In this document: piece after piece, positions 36,062 through 45,286 of the stretch
Layout: each line of letters begins with the position of its first letter
Position numbering within the stretch: position 1 is the first letter of the stretch
DNA from: Alphaproteobacteria bacterium
Lineage (GTDB): Bacteria > Pseudomonadota > Alphaproteobacteria > Ferrovibrionales > Ferrovibrionaceae
NCBI GenBank assembly: GCA_017307375.1
Contig: JAFKFH010000003.1
Span: 682,001 to 746,000, forward strand
DNA: 64,000 nucleotides
Direction: 5' to 3'
Translations under genes and position numbers: made by a program
Notes under the pieces: model-generated
Database searches by the model: none
Told to the model about the DNA's origin: nothing
Seen by the model: the letters and a program-made list of their open reading frames with translations, nothing else

Positions 36062-36937
36062 GTGGCGACCGGCCGGCCGGACCGCGTCATGACGAGCCCT
36101 CTCGGTGCCGGGATAGGCCTCAGGGCCGCCCATCACGATGCCATCGTCGCGGACCGTCCGCCGGTCGGCTGGTTCGAAGCGCATGCGGAGAACTATATGG
36201 GGGGCGGCGCGCCCCGTGCCGCGCTGCACCGGATCCGGCGCGACTGGCCGGTCGCGCTGCATGGTGTCGGTCTCTCGCTTGGTTCGGCCGACGGCATCGA
36301 TGCCGGCCATCTGGATCGGCTTGCCGCTCTCGCCGGCGAGATCGAGCCGCTGTTCGTCTCCGAACATCTGGCATGGTCGGGCCTTGCCGGCCGCTACCTG
36401 AACGACCTGCTGCCCCTGCCCTATACCGAGGAAACGCTGGCCGTGGTCGCGCGCCATGTCGATCAGGTCCAGACGCGCCTCGGGCGTCCGATCCTCGTCG
36501 AGAATCCGTCCTGTTACCTGCGCTTCGGCAACTCGACCATTCCGGAAGGCGAGTTCCTTGCCGCGCTGGCGCGGCAAACGGGCTGCGGCCTGCTGCTCGA
36601 CGTCAACAACCTCCATGTCAACGCGATCAACATCGGCACCGCGCCCGCCGCGGTGATTGCCGCCCTTGATCCCGGCAGTGTCGCCGAAATCCATGTGGCG
36701 GGCCATCATCGGGCCGACCACGGCGACATCACCCTGCTGATCGACGATCACGGTGCGGCGGTGAGCGAGGCGGTCTGGCTGCTCTATGCCCAGGCCGTCG
36801 CCCGCTTCCCGGCCGCAGCCGCCCTGGTCGAATGGGATGCCAATCTGCCCCCGCTCGACCGTCTGGTCGCGGAGGCGCGAGAGGCCGACCGCCGGCGCGA
36901 CCGCGCGACGGGGGGCAGCGATGTCCGCGCTGCATGA
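36062..36937 (+). CDS. bufB: Bufferin-modifying DUF692 iron enzyme
   Basis: A 291-residue TIM-barrel DUF692 protein. Metal-ligand segments are all present: FEAHAENYMGG, LHGVGLSLG, SEHLAWS, VENPSCYL, LLLDVNNLHVNA, EIHVAGHH and LVEWDANLPP. Homologues in this family (MbnB, BufB) are multinuclear iron oxygenases that convert peptide cysteines to heterocycles. The GTG at 36062 is two bases after the bufA stop; ATG 36089 is an alternative giving 282 residues. The gene end overlaps bufC by 17 bases. Confidence 0.92.
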   Translation: MATGRPDRVMTSPLGAGIGLRAAHHDAIVADRPPVGWFEAHAENYMGGGAPRAALHRIRRDWPVALHGVGLSLGSADGIDAGHLDRLAALAGEIEPLFVSEHLAWSGLAGRYLNDLLPLPYTEETLAVVARHVDQVQTRLGRPILVENPSCYLRFGNSTIPEGEFLAALARQTGCGLLLDVNNLHVNAINIGTAPAAVIAALDPGSVAEIHVAGHHRADHGDITLLIDDHGAAVSEAVWLLYAQAVARFPAAAALVEWDANLPPLDRLVAEAREADRRRDRATGGSDVRAA

Positions 36938-37685
36938 ACTGCAATCCCGGTTCGCCGGCGCGATGGGCGGCGACGCCCCCGCACCGGCGCTGCTTGACGC
37001 CATCGGGGCAGACGGCGTGCGCAGCGACCGGCGGCTGGCGGTACACTGCAACCATCATCTGATCTCGCTGACCGAAGCGCTGGGGGCGACCTTTCCCACT
37101 TTGCGCGCGCTGGTCGGCGACGATTTCTTCGCCCAGGCAGCGCGCAGCCATATCGCCGCCGCGCCACCGGCCGGCCCCTGCCTGTTCGAATATGGCGAAG
37201 GGTTTCCCGACCATATCGCCTCCCTGCCGGCCGCGCGCCATCTGCCCTATCTGGGCGACAGCGGTCGGCTCGACTGGGCAATCAACCGGGCCTATCACGC
37301 TCCTGACGCACCGGTACTGGACGCGGCGACTTTGGCGGCGGTCGAGGCCGGGGCGGCAGGGCTGCTGCGCTTCGTCGCCCATCCCTCGCTCGGCCTGATG
37401 GTCTCGCCCTTTCCGCTGCCGGCGATCCGGGCGGCAGCCCGACCCGACGCCGATCCGGCCACGCGCGTGTCGCTCGACGCGGGCGAGACCTGGCTGATGA
37501 TCTGGCGGGCGGGCGATGACGTGGTCTGGAGGGCATTGTCCGAGGCGGAATACCGCTTCGCTGCCGCCCTGCTGCAGGGCCGAAGCCTCGCGCACGCCGC
37601 GGAGCTTGCCGGCCACATCGACCTTGTCGCCGTGCTGACGGACATCGTCCTGTCGGGCGGATTCACGGCGGCCATCCTGCCGTGA
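36921..37685 (+). CDS. bufC: Bufferin maturation partner (DUF2063, BufC-like)
   Basis: A 254-residue protein with the DUF2063 N-terminal region (LHELQSRFAGAMGG, HHLISLTEALGATFPTLRALVGDDFF) known as the partner of DUF692 enzymes. In related pathways it forms a complex that recruits the precursor to the iron enzyme. Its start lies within the end of bufB and its stop overlaps the redoxin gene start, so the four genes are tightly coupled. Confidence 0.9.
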   Translation: MSALHELQSRFAGAMGGDAPAPALLDAIGADGVRSDRRLAVHCNHHLISLTEALGATFPTLRALVGDDFFAQAARSHIAAAPPAGPCLFEYGEGFPDHIASLPAARHLPYLGDSGRLDWAINRAYHAPDAPVLDAATLAAVEAGAAGLLRFVAHPSLGLMVSPFPLPAIRAAARPDADPATRVSLDAGETWLMIWRAGDDVVWRALSEAEYRFAAALLQGRSLAHAAELAGHIDLVAVLTDIVLSGGFTAAILP

Positions 37686-38323
37686 TGCTGAAAGAGGAAC
37701 TGGAGCAGCTCGTCACCTGCCTGCCCAAGGGTTCCAGCCTGATTCGCCGGCGCATCGACGAGATGATTGCCGACCTCGATGCCCGCCGGGTCGCCGCCAA
37801 TGCGGTGGCAGAGGGCGAGATCGTCCCGGACTTCATCCTGCCCAGCGTCGGCGGCGATCGCTTCAGCTTGGAAGCGCAGACGCGACGCGGACCGGTCGTC
37901 CTGATCTTCTATCGTGGAACCTGGTGCCCGTACTGTATCGAGCAGTTGACCGACTTGGGACGCTTGTTGCCGGCTTTTGTCCAGTCCGGGGCGACCGTGG
38001 CGGCGATCGCCCCTGCCGCTGCGGTCCCCGCTGCCGAGCATCTTCTCGGCTTTCCACTGCTCACCGACCATGGAAATCGTGTCGCGCGCCTCTACGGCTT
38101 GACCTGGCGCATACCGGCCGACGTCGCGGCATTGTATCGCCGGCGAGGCATAGATCTGCCCGCATTGAACGGGACGCGGGATTGGCAATTGCCGCTGGCG
38201 GCCAGCTATGTCGTCGATCGCGGCCAGGTCGCACGGTTCGCCGTGGTCGACGTCGACTACAGGGCGCGCGTATCGCTCGACACCCTGCTGGCTGTGGTGC
38301 GTCGGCTGGGGGATGTGGCGTGA
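37682..38323 (+). CDS. Peroxiredoxin/AhpC-TSA-like redoxin in bufferin operon
   Basis: A 213-residue thioredoxin-fold protein with a CPYC active site (Cys82, Cys85 in YRGTWCPYC). The sequence FILPSVGGDRFSL and the length match AhpC/TSA-type redoxins rather than small thioredoxins. An N-terminal helical segment of about 45 residues precedes the fold. There is no signal peptide. Start is GTG 37682 or ATG 37685; both touch the bufC stop. It may handle thiol redox or peroxide stress linked to copper; that role is inferred from context. Confidence 0.82.
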   Translation: MMLKEELEQLVTCLPKGSSLIRRRIDEMIADLDARRVAANAVAEGEIVPDFILPSVGGDRFSLEAQTRRGPVVLIFYRGTWCPYCIEQLTDLGRLLPAFVQSGATVAAIAPAAAVPAAEHLLGFPLLTDHGNRVARLYGLTWRIPADVAALYRRRGIDLPALNGTRDWQLPLAASYVVDRGQVARFAVVDVDYRARVSLDTLLAVVRRLGDVA

Positions 38324-40401
38324 GGCGGATCGGCGTCCGGGTCGCGGTAATCGCCCTGGTCGTCGGATGTACCGCCCTTGCCGCCATCGTCGTCCACGCC
38401 AGCTGGGAGCGGGCCGCCGCCCGCAACGTGCGTGCGCTGGTCGACCAACTGAACGGGCAGGTTGCCGCATCGGTGGCTCAGGAACTCGCGGCCGTGCTCG
38501 AGAATGCCGCCGCGGCGCGCGAGGCGCTGCGTTCGATCTTCTACCAGGGCATGATCGAGACGACCGACGAGGCCAAGCGCGAATTTCTGTTTCTCGCCCT
38601 TCTGCAATCGCAGCCATCCCTGTCCTGGATCGCCTTCGGCTGGCCGGATGGAAACTTCTTCGGCGCCCAGAAGGTCGGCGAACGCGAAATCCGCATGGTC
38701 GAGGTCCGGAAGATCGGCGACGGGCCCCTCGCCGAAAGGCGGGTCGACACTTATGACGTCGATGCCAGCGACATCATGTTCACCGGTCGCGATCTCGCCG
38801 ATACCACCTACCGGGTCACCGACCAGCCCTGGTACACCATGGCTGCGGCGGGTGATGGACCGGTCTGGGGCGAGGCGGCGGCGTTTCCGACACGGGTCAG
38901 GCCGGCGATTGCGACGGCGGTGCCGCTCTACGTCTACCGACGCTTCGTCGGAGTCCTCAACGTCACCATCGAGCTGGAGCGGCTGTCCCAGTTTCTGACC
39001 GGGCTGAAGGTCGGGTTGACCGGCGCGGCCTATATCCTGAGCCCGGACGGGAGGGTCCTGGCGGCGCCGATCGACCCGATGGCGCGACCCTTGCCCGAAG
39101 ACGCGCTGCCGCCATGGCGAACCCTTCAAGGCGACGACGACCCGTTGCTCGGTGCCGTCGCGGCATCCCTTGCCCAGGCCGGCCTCGCGCTCGACACAAT
39201 CGTCGAGCCGCGTCGGATCGAGGTTTCCACCGCTGGCGGACGCCGCTTCTTCGTCGGTCTGGCGCCGTTGCCGTTCGAGCACTGGGTGGTCGCGACGGTC
39301 GTTCCGGCCGAGGATTTCGTCGGCGATATCGAACGTTCCACCCGCGATCTCGCCTGGCTGCTGGTCGGACTGGTGCTGGCGATCGCCGTTGCCGCGACCT
39401 GGGCCGCCGACCGGCTGCTGTCGCGGCCGCTCGGCCGGATCGCCGGTCAGCTCCGCCATATCGAGCAGTTCCGGCTGGACCGGCTGACCGGGGTTTCTTC
39501 GCCACTGCGCGAACTGGACGAGCTTTCGCTGGCCTTGCGCCAGATGGCGGGCGGTCTGGCCTCGTTCCAGAAGTTCCTGCCGACCGACCTGGTGCGCCGA
39601 CTGGTGGCCTCCGGTGTCGCGGCGCGTGCGGGCGGCAGCAGGGCCGAACTGACCGTCATGTTCACCGATCTTGCGGGTTTCACCCGGCTGTCGGAGCGCC
39701 TCGGCGAGGGCGTCGTGCCGATCTTGTCCGCGCATCTGGGCGATGTCTCGGCGGCCGTGCATGCCGCGGGGGGCACGGTGGACAAGTTCATCGGCGACGC
39801 GGTCATGGCGTTCTGGAATGCGCCTGAACCTGTCGCCGGGCACGCCGTGGCGGCCTGTCGCGCGGCGCTTGCCGCCCAGGCCTCGCTACGGGGCCGCGAG
39901 CATGGACTGGCCATGCGCGTCGGCATCAATACGGGCGTCGTCCTGGTCGGCAATATCGGCGCCGAAGACCGCCTCAACTACACCGCCGTCGGCGATGCGG
40001 TGAACGTGGCCAGCCGGCTGGAGTCGCTGAACAAGATCTACGGCACCGAGGTGATCCTCGGCGAGGCGGCGCGACAGGCGGCAGGCGACGCGATCGTGGT
40101 CCGTCAGCTCGACGTCGTGGCGGTCTACGGCCGACAGGAGAGCATCGAGATATACGAACTGCTGGCCCTGGCCGATGGTTCGGCGCCCGCCGGGGCTTTC
40201 GATTGGGTCGCGACCTACGAGGCGGGCCTCGACAGCTACCGCGCATGCGACTGGTCGATGGCGATCGGGTTGTTCGAGGCAACCATCGCGGCACGTGGCC
40301 ATGATCCGGCATCGGAAACGATGATCGCGCGCTGCCGCGGATTCATCGAATCACCGCCGGCCGCCGATTGGCGGGGCATACTGGTGGCGCAGGCAAAATA
40401 G
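38320..40401 (+). CDS. Membrane-bound class III adenylyl cyclase with extracytoplasmic sensor domain
   Basis: A 693-residue protein. A membrane helix at about 4-24 is followed by a periplasmic Cache-like sensor domain (about 30-335), a second helix near 345-365, a HAMP-like linker (LLSRPLGRIAGQLRHIEQF) and a class III cyclase domain. Metal aspartates are Asp450 (FTDLAGFT) and Asp493 (FIGDAVMAFW), and Lys489 is the adenine-recognising residue; NYTAVGDAVNVASRLE completes the site. GTG 38320 overlaps the redoxin stop, making it the last gene of the bufferin operon. It should convert a periplasmic signal to cAMP. Confidence 0.87.
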   Translation: MRRIGVRVAVIALVVGCTALAAIVVHASWERAAARNVRALVDQLNGQVAASVAQELAAVLENAAAAREALRSIFYQGMIETTDEAKREFLFLALLQSQPSLSWIAFGWPDGNFFGAQKVGEREIRMVEVRKIGDGPLAERRVDTYDVDASDIMFTGRDLADTTYRVTDQPWYTMAAAGDGPVWGEAAAFPTRVRPAIATAVPLYVYRRFVGVLNVTIELERLSQFLTGLKVGLTGAAYILSPDGRVLAAPIDPMARPLPEDALPPWRTLQGDDDPLLGAVAASLAQAGLALDTIVEPRRIEVSTAGGRRFFVGLAPLPFEHWVVATVVPAEDFVGDIERSTRDLAWLLVGLVLAIAVAATWAADRLLSRPLGRIAGQLRHIEQFRLDRLTGVSSPLRELDELSLALRQMAGGLASFQKFLPTDLVRRLVASGVAARAGGSRAELTVMFTDLAGFTRLSERLGEGVVPILSAHLGDVSAAVHAAGGTVDKFIGDAVMAFWNAPEPVAGHAVAACRAALAAQASLRGREHGLAMRVGINTGVVLVGNIGAEDRLNYTAVGDAVNVASRLESLNKIYGTEVILGEAARQAAGDAIVVRQLDVVAVYGRQESIEIYELLALADGSAPAGAFDWVATYEAGLDSYRACDWSMAIGLFEATIAARGHDPASETMIARCRGFIESPPAADWRGILVAQAK

Positions 40402-40504
40402 GATGATAGCCCCAGGCTATCGACACGATTGCCAGCCGGCATTTCACGGCGGTCATCTCACCTGCGATCCTCCCGGTACGTCATCCAACCGGGAGAAGAT
40501 CATC

Positions 40505-41287
40505 ATGTTGCACGAGAGGGTCGCCGTCGTCACCGGCTCGACCAGCGGTATCGGCCTCGGCATCGCCCGCGCCCTTGCCCGGGCGGGGGCCGCGGTCGTG
40601 CTGAATTCATTCCGCCGCGAGGACGATACCGGCGACATTCTTGCCGAACTGCGCGGCGCCAACGGCGGCAAGGCCGAGTTCGTCGCCGCGGACATGAGCC
40701 GGCCGGGCGAGGTGGTCGACCTGATCGGCGCGGCGGAAGCGCGGTTCGGTCATGTCGACATCGTCGTGAACAATGCCGGCATCCAGCATGTCCAGCCGAT
40801 CGAGACATTTCCGCCGGAGAAGTGGGATGCTCTGATCGCCATCAACCTGTCGTCGACTTTTCATGCGACGCGGGCGGCACTGCCAGGCATGAAGGCGCGC
40901 GGATTCGGCCGGGTAATCAACGTGGCCTCGGCCCATGGCCTGGTCGGTTCGCCGTTCAAGTCCGCCTATGTCGCCGCCAAGCACGGCGTCGTCGGCCTGA
41001 CCAAGGTGACGGCGCTGGAGACCGCCGAGCATGGCATCACCGCCAACGCGATCTGCCCGGGATATGTCTGGACCCCGCTGGTCGAGCGCCAGATCCCCGG
41101 CCAGGCTGCCGCGCACGGCATGAGCGAGGCGCAGGTGATCCGCGACGTCCTCCTGGCCAATCAGCCCAACCGGCGATTTGCCACCGTCGAGGAGATGGGG
41201 GCGCTGGCCGTGTTCCTGGCCTCGGAGGCGGCACAGTCGATCACGGGGGCGGCGATCCCGGTCGATGGCGGCTGGACGGCACACTGA
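40505..41287 (+). CDS. bdhA: D-3-hydroxybutyrate dehydrogenase
   Basis: A 260-residue SDR whose sequence follows 3-hydroxybutyrate dehydrogenase almost throughout: TGSTSGIG, NNAGIQHVQPIE, AINLSSTFH, ASAHGLVGSPFKSAYVAAKH (Tyr and Lys catalytic), NAICPGYVWTPLVE and a final DGGWTAH. It oxidises D-3-hydroxybutyrate to acetoacetate with NAD, as in PHB mobilisation. GGGAGAAG precedes the ATG at 40505. It is followed immediately by patatin and acetoacetate decarboxylase genes. Confidence 0.94.
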   Translation: MLHERVAVVTGSTSGIGLGIARALARAGAAVVLNSFRREDDTGDILAELRGANGGKAEFVAADMSRPGEVVDLIGAAEARFGHVDIVVNNAGIQHVQPIETFPPEKWDALIAINLSSTFHATRAALPGMKARGFGRVINVASAHGLVGSPFKSAYVAAKHGVVGLTKVTALETAEHGITANAICPGYVWTPLVERQIPGQAAAHGMSEAQVIRDVLLANQPNRRFATVEEMGALAVFLASEAAQSITGAAIPVDGGWTAH

Positions 41288-41288
41288 C

Positions 41289-42341
41289 ATGGCCGCCCGC
41301 CCGAACGCAGCGCAGCGCGCGCCGGAGCCCGCCGTCCGGCGGATCAATCTGGCCCTGCAGGGCGGTGGCGCGCATGGCGCCTTCGCCTGGGGCGTGATCG
41401 ACCGACTGCTCGAGCAGAACGACCTCGCGATCGAGAGCATCGTCGGTACCTCGGCCGGGGCGATGAACGCGGTCGTCACGGCTCATGGCCTGGCGACCGG
41501 TGGCCCGCAGGCCGCCCGCGACGCGCTGCGCGTCTTCTGGCGCCGCGTCTCGCTGGCCGCCCGGCGCGGCCCGCTGCAGCCGACCTGGTGGGATCGTCGG
41601 TTCCGGCCGGGCAGCCTCGACGGCGCACCCGGCTGGATGCTGCTGGACGCAATGTCGCGGGTGTTCTCGCCCTACCAGCTCAATCCGCTGAACTACAACC
41701 CGTTGCGCGAGGTGCTCGCCGCGACGGTCGATTGCGCCCGCCTGCGCCAGCAGGCGCAGGTGAAACTGTTCATCTGCGCCTCCAACGTGAAGACCGGACG
41801 TATCCGCGTCTTCGACCATACGGACATTTCGATCGATGCCGTGATGGCGTCGGCCTGCCTGCCCTTTCTGTTCCAGGCGGTCGAGATCGACGGCGAGCAC
41901 TACTGGGACGGCGGCTACATGGGCAATCCGCCGATCTATCCGCTGATCTACAATGCCGAGAGCCGCGACGTGCTGATCGTCCAGCTGAATCCGATCCGCA
42001 TCGACGAGGTGCCGAGGACCGCGCAGGCGATCCTCGATCGTGTCAATACGCTGAGCTTCAATTCGAGCCTGATGCGCGAGATGCGTGCCATCCAGTTCGT
42101 CACGAAGCTTGTCGACGGCGGCTTCGACGACAATGGCCGATTGAAGCGGATGCTGATCCACTCGATCGACGCCGAGGACGTCATGGCGTCGTTGGGCGTG
42201 TCGTCCAAGCTCAATGCCGATTGGGATTTCCTGGTGTCGCTGCACGACCTCGGCCGGCAGCGCGCTGATGCGTTCCTCGCCCTCCACGCCGACAAGATCG
42301 GCCGCGAATCCTCGACGGTGATCGAGGAAAAATTCCTCTGA
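41289..42341 (+). CDS. Patatin-like phospholipase
   Basis: A 350-residue patatin with oxyanion motif LALQGGGAHGAF, nucleophile elbow GTSAG, and catalytic Asp in WDGGYMGNP. The C-terminal region matches the DUF3734 extension found in a group of bacterial patatins. It is expected to be an acyl hydrolase acting on lipid or PHB-granule material. Start ATG 41289 is two bases after bdhA. The bdhA-patatin-adc order is seen in other proteobacteria, supporting a role in PHB or ketone-body turnover (inference). Confidence 0.9.
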   Translation: MAARPNAAQRAPEPAVRRINLALQGGGAHGAFAWGVIDRLLEQNDLAIESIVGTSAGAMNAVVTAHGLATGGPQAARDALRVFWRRVSLAARRGPLQPTWWDRRFRPGSLDGAPGWMLLDAMSRVFSPYQLNPLNYNPLREVLAATVDCARLRQQAQVKLFICASNVKTGRIRVFDHTDISIDAVMASACLPFLFQAVEIDGEHYWDGGYMGNPPIYPLIYNAESRDVLIVQLNPIRIDEVPRTAQAILDRVNTLSFNSSLMREMRAIQFVTKLVDGGFDDNGRLKRMLIHSIDAEDVMASLGVSSKLNADWDFLVSLHDLGRQRADAFLALHADKIGRESSTVIEEKFL

Positions 42342-42355
42342 GCGGACCATCCCCC

Positions 42356-43099
42356 ATGAACCGAGACCAGATCCTGGCGCTGCCGTCGATGCCTGCGGCG
42401 AGCCCGAGCTATCCCCGACCGCCTTTCCGATTCGTCGATCGGGAATACATGATCATCGCCTACGAAAGCGACCCGGAGGCGATCCGCGCCCAGGTGCCTG
42501 AACCGCTGGTGCCGGATGCCTCCAATCAGGTCTACTACGAATGGATCCGCATGCCTGATTCATCGGGTTTCGGCGACTATACCGAAAGCGGCGTCGTCAT
42601 CCCGTGCGCGTGGAACGGTATCGCGTGCAACTTCGTGGCCCAGATGTATCTGGACGATGACCCGCCCATCGCGGCGGGGCGCGAGATATGGGGTTTTCCG
42701 AAGAAATACGCCCATCCGAAGATCGAGGTCGTCAAGGATACGCTGACCGGTACGCTCGCCTATGCCGGCCAGACGGTCGCCGTTGGCACCATGGCCTACA
42801 AGCACGAGAGCCTGGCGCGCGATCCTCAGCGCACGCTCAGTGCGCTGACCAAGCTGCAGGTCAACTTGAAGCTGATCCCCGACGTCGACGGCATGCCGAA
42901 AATCGCGCAGCTGGTGGCCTACACCCTGACGGACGTGACGGTGAAGGGTTCATGGATCAGCCCGGCGCGGCTGCATCTGGTGCCGCATGTGAATGCGCCG
43001 GTCGCCGACCTGCCGGTGCGTCGCGTCACCGGGGGCCGGCATTTCGTCGCCGATCTCACCTTGCCGGGCGGGAGGGTGATCCATGACTATCTGGCGTGA
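42356..43099 (+). CDS. adc: Acetoacetate decarboxylase
   Basis: A 247-residue protein with the active-site lysine pair Lys116-Lys117 in REIWGFPKKYAHP, Arg29 in FVDRE and Glu77 in YTESG, matching the clostridial enzyme's key residues. It decarboxylates acetoacetate to acetone and CO2 through a Schiff base. It follows bdhA and patatin, so 3-hydroxybutyrate could be channelled to acetone. The stop overlaps the start of the DoxX-NDH-2 gene by 17 bases. Confidence 0.92.
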   Translation: MNRDQILALPSMPAASPSYPRPPFRFVDREYMIIAYESDPEAIRAQVPEPLVPDASNQVYYEWIRMPDSSGFGDYTESGVVIPCAWNGIACNFVAQMYLDDDPPIAAGREIWGFPKKYAHPKIEVVKDTLTGTLAYAGQTVAVGTMAYKHESLARDPQRTLSALTKLQVNLKLIPDVDGMPKIAQLVAYTLTDVTVKGSWISPARLHLVPHVNAPVADLPVRRVTGGRHFVADLTLPGGRVIHDYLA

Positions 43100-45248
43100 C
43101 CGTCGGCGGCTCGGCCATCTCGTGGCCCGCGGCCGTGATCTCCTGGCCGGAATCGAAGGGCACGGCGGCCCGCTCCTCGATCTTGCCATCCGCCTGTACC
43201 TGGCCCGTGTCTTCTTTGTCTCCGGCGTGCTGAAGGCGGCGAACTGGGACACCGCGCTGCTGCTGGCTGCCAATGAATACCCGGTAAGCTGGCTGGATCC
43301 CGCAACGGCGGCCTGGATCGGTGTCGCGATCGAACTGGTATGCCCCGTCTTTCTGGCCTTCGGGCTGCTGACCCGGATGATGGCCGTGCCGGTGGCGATC
43401 CTGGCGCTGGTCATCGAGTTCAACTACCTGGAACTGCCCGACCACCTGTTCTGGGCGATCCTCGCCGGGTGGCTGATCGTGCGCGGGCCGGGGCCGATCT
43501 CGCTCGACCGGCTGTTCGCCGGGCTGGCCGAAAGTGCGGTGCCCGGTGCCGCGACCGTCGCGCGGCTGACAGCAACGATCGATCGTCTCGTCGCGCCGCT
43601 CTATCTGCTGTTCATCCGGCTCTGGATGGCGCAGATCTTCTGGGCAGCCGGCCAGGCCAAGCTCGCCAACTGGGACCTGACGGTTCTGCTGTTCGCCGAG
43701 GAATACCGGGTGCCGCTGCTGCCGCCGGATGTCGCCGCGATCCTGGCGACGACGACGGAGGTCGGCATGCCGGTCCTGCTGGCCGCGGGCCTTGCCGCCC
43801 GCCTTGCCGCCCTGCCGCTCGTCGCCATGACGCTGGTGATCCAGTTCACCTATCTCGACAGGCCCGAGCATTTCCTGTGGCTGATGACGCTGGGGCTGAT
43901 TGCGCTGCGCGGCGCCGGGCCGATCAGCCTCGATCATGTCGTGGCGATGGGGTTGCGCCGGCTGTCGGCCGGCTCGACCGATCCCGGCGGCCAGGGTGTG
44001 GCCCCGCCCCCGCATGTCGTGATCGTCGGTGCGGGTTTCGGGGGATTGGCCTGCGCGCGCGATCTGGCGCATGCACCGGCACGGGTGACGGTGATCGACC
44101 GGCGCAACTACCACCTGTTCCAGCCGCTGCTCTACCAGGTCGCCACCGCCAGTCTGTCTCCGGCGGATATTGCGTTGCCGATCCGTGAAATCCTTCGTGG
44201 CCAGGACAATGCGCGCGTGCTGCTTGCGCGCGTTACCGGCATCGACCCGGCGACGCGTACCGTCCGGATGGATTCGGCCAGCCTCCACTACGACTATCTT
44301 GTCCTCGCGACCGGGGCGCGGCATAGCTATTTTGGTCGGGACGAGTGGGAGAAGTTTGCCCCGGGGCTGAAGAAGATCGACGATGCGACGCGGATCCGCG
44401 CCCGCATCCTGACGGCGTTCGAGCGCGCCGAGGCGACCGAGGACCTCGACGAGCGGCGTGCCCTGCTCACCTTCGTCGTGATCGGCGGTGGCCCCACCGG
44501 TGTCGAATTGGCGGGGGCGATCGTCGAACTGGCGCGATTCGGCATGAGCCGGGATTTCCGCCACATCGATCCCGCTGCGGCGCGCGTGCTGCTCGTCGAG
44601 GCCGGGCCGCGATTGCTGGCCACCTTCCCGGAAAAGCTCGCAGACCGGGCGCAGGACCAACTGGCCGGCCTCGGTGTGGAGGTTATGACCCGGGCCCGCG
44701 TCGCGGATGTCGATGCCGGAGGCATCATCGTCGATGATGCGCGGATCGCGGCCCGGACCGTCCTGTGGGCGGCGGGGGTCGAGGCCTCCCCGGCCGCGAA
44801 GTGGCTGGGCCTCGCCGGCGATCGGGCCGGCCGCATCCCGGTCGGCCCGGATCTGTCGGTGCCCGGCCTGCAGCAGGTGTTCGTCGTCGGCGATACCGCG
44901 CTGGCCTTGGACGAACGGCATCAGCCGATCCCTGGCCTCGCACCCGCCGCGACCCAGGGCGGGGCCTATGTGGCCAGGGTCATCCAGGCCCGGCTGGCCG
45001 GCGGACGCGTTCCCGGTCCCTTCCGCTACCGCCATCGCGGCAGCATGGCGACGATCGGTCGCAAGGCGGCGATTGCCGATCTCGGTCGCCTCAAACTTTC
45101 AGGTCTCTTCGCGTGGTGGCTGTGGGGCGCGGTCCACGTCGCCTTCCTTGTCGGTGTCCGCAATCGGATTTCGGTCATGCTGGGCTGGCTCTGGTCGTAC
45201 TTGACGTTCCGGCGCGGGATCCGCTTGATCACCGGGGCGGAGAACTGA
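43083..45248 (+). CDS. Type II NADH dehydrogenase-like flavoprotein with two N-terminal DoxX domains
   Basis: A 721-residue fusion. Two DoxX membrane domains (34-145 and 173-290, about eight helices in all) are internal duplicates: each contains a KAANWD or KLANWD segment and ends in G-x-GPISLD. Residues 310-690 are a pyridine nucleotide-disulfide oxidoreductase of the NDH-2 type with FAD motif GAGFGG (316-321), NAD motif VIGGGPTGVELAG, and VFVVGDTA near the end, then a hydrophobic tail. It probably passes electrons from NADH to quinone at the membrane. The start overlaps adc, implying operon membership. The double-DoxX fusion is unusual. Confidence 0.87.
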   Translation: MTIWRDRRRLGHLVARGRDLLAGIEGHGGPLLDLAIRLYLARVFFVSGVLKAANWDTALLLAANEYPVSWLDPATAAWIGVAIELVCPVFLAFGLLTRMMAVPVAILALVIEFNYLELPDHLFWAILAGWLIVRGPGPISLDRLFAGLAESAVPGAATVARLTATIDRLVAPLYLLFIRLWMAQIFWAAGQAKLANWDLTVLLFAEEYRVPLLPPDVAAILATTTEVGMPVLLAAGLAARLAALPLVAMTLVIQFTYLDRPEHFLWLMTLGLIALRGAGPISLDHVVAMGLRRLSAGSTDPGGQGVAPPPHVVIVGAGFGGLACARDLAHAPARVTVIDRRNYHLFQPLLYQVATASLSPADIALPIREILRGQDNARVLLARVTGIDPATRTVRMDSASLHYDYLVLATGARHSYFGRDEWEKFAPGLKKIDDATRIRARILTAFERAEATEDLDERRALLTFVVIGGGPTGVELAGAIVELARFGMSRDFRHIDPAAARVLLVEAGPRLLATFPEKLADRAQDQLAGLGVEVMTRARVADVDAGGIIVDDARIAARTVLWAAGVEASPAAKWLGLAGDRAGRIPVGPDLSVPGLQQVFVVGDTALALDERHQPIPGLAPAATQGGAYVARVIQARLAGGRVPGPFRYRHRGSMATIGRKAAIADLGRLKLSGLFAWWLWGAVHVAFLVGVRNRISVMLGWLWSYLTFRRGIRLITGAEN

Positions 45249-45286
45249 ATACAATCGGCGGGTGATCGGCCAGGGGGGCGTCGGCG

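Noticed and set aside
43083-45248. Treating the DoxX domains as the missing DoxX partner of the bufferin operon
   Set aside because: The gene lies 5 kb away, follows another operon, and is fused to NDH-2; no evidence ties it to bufferin synthesis.
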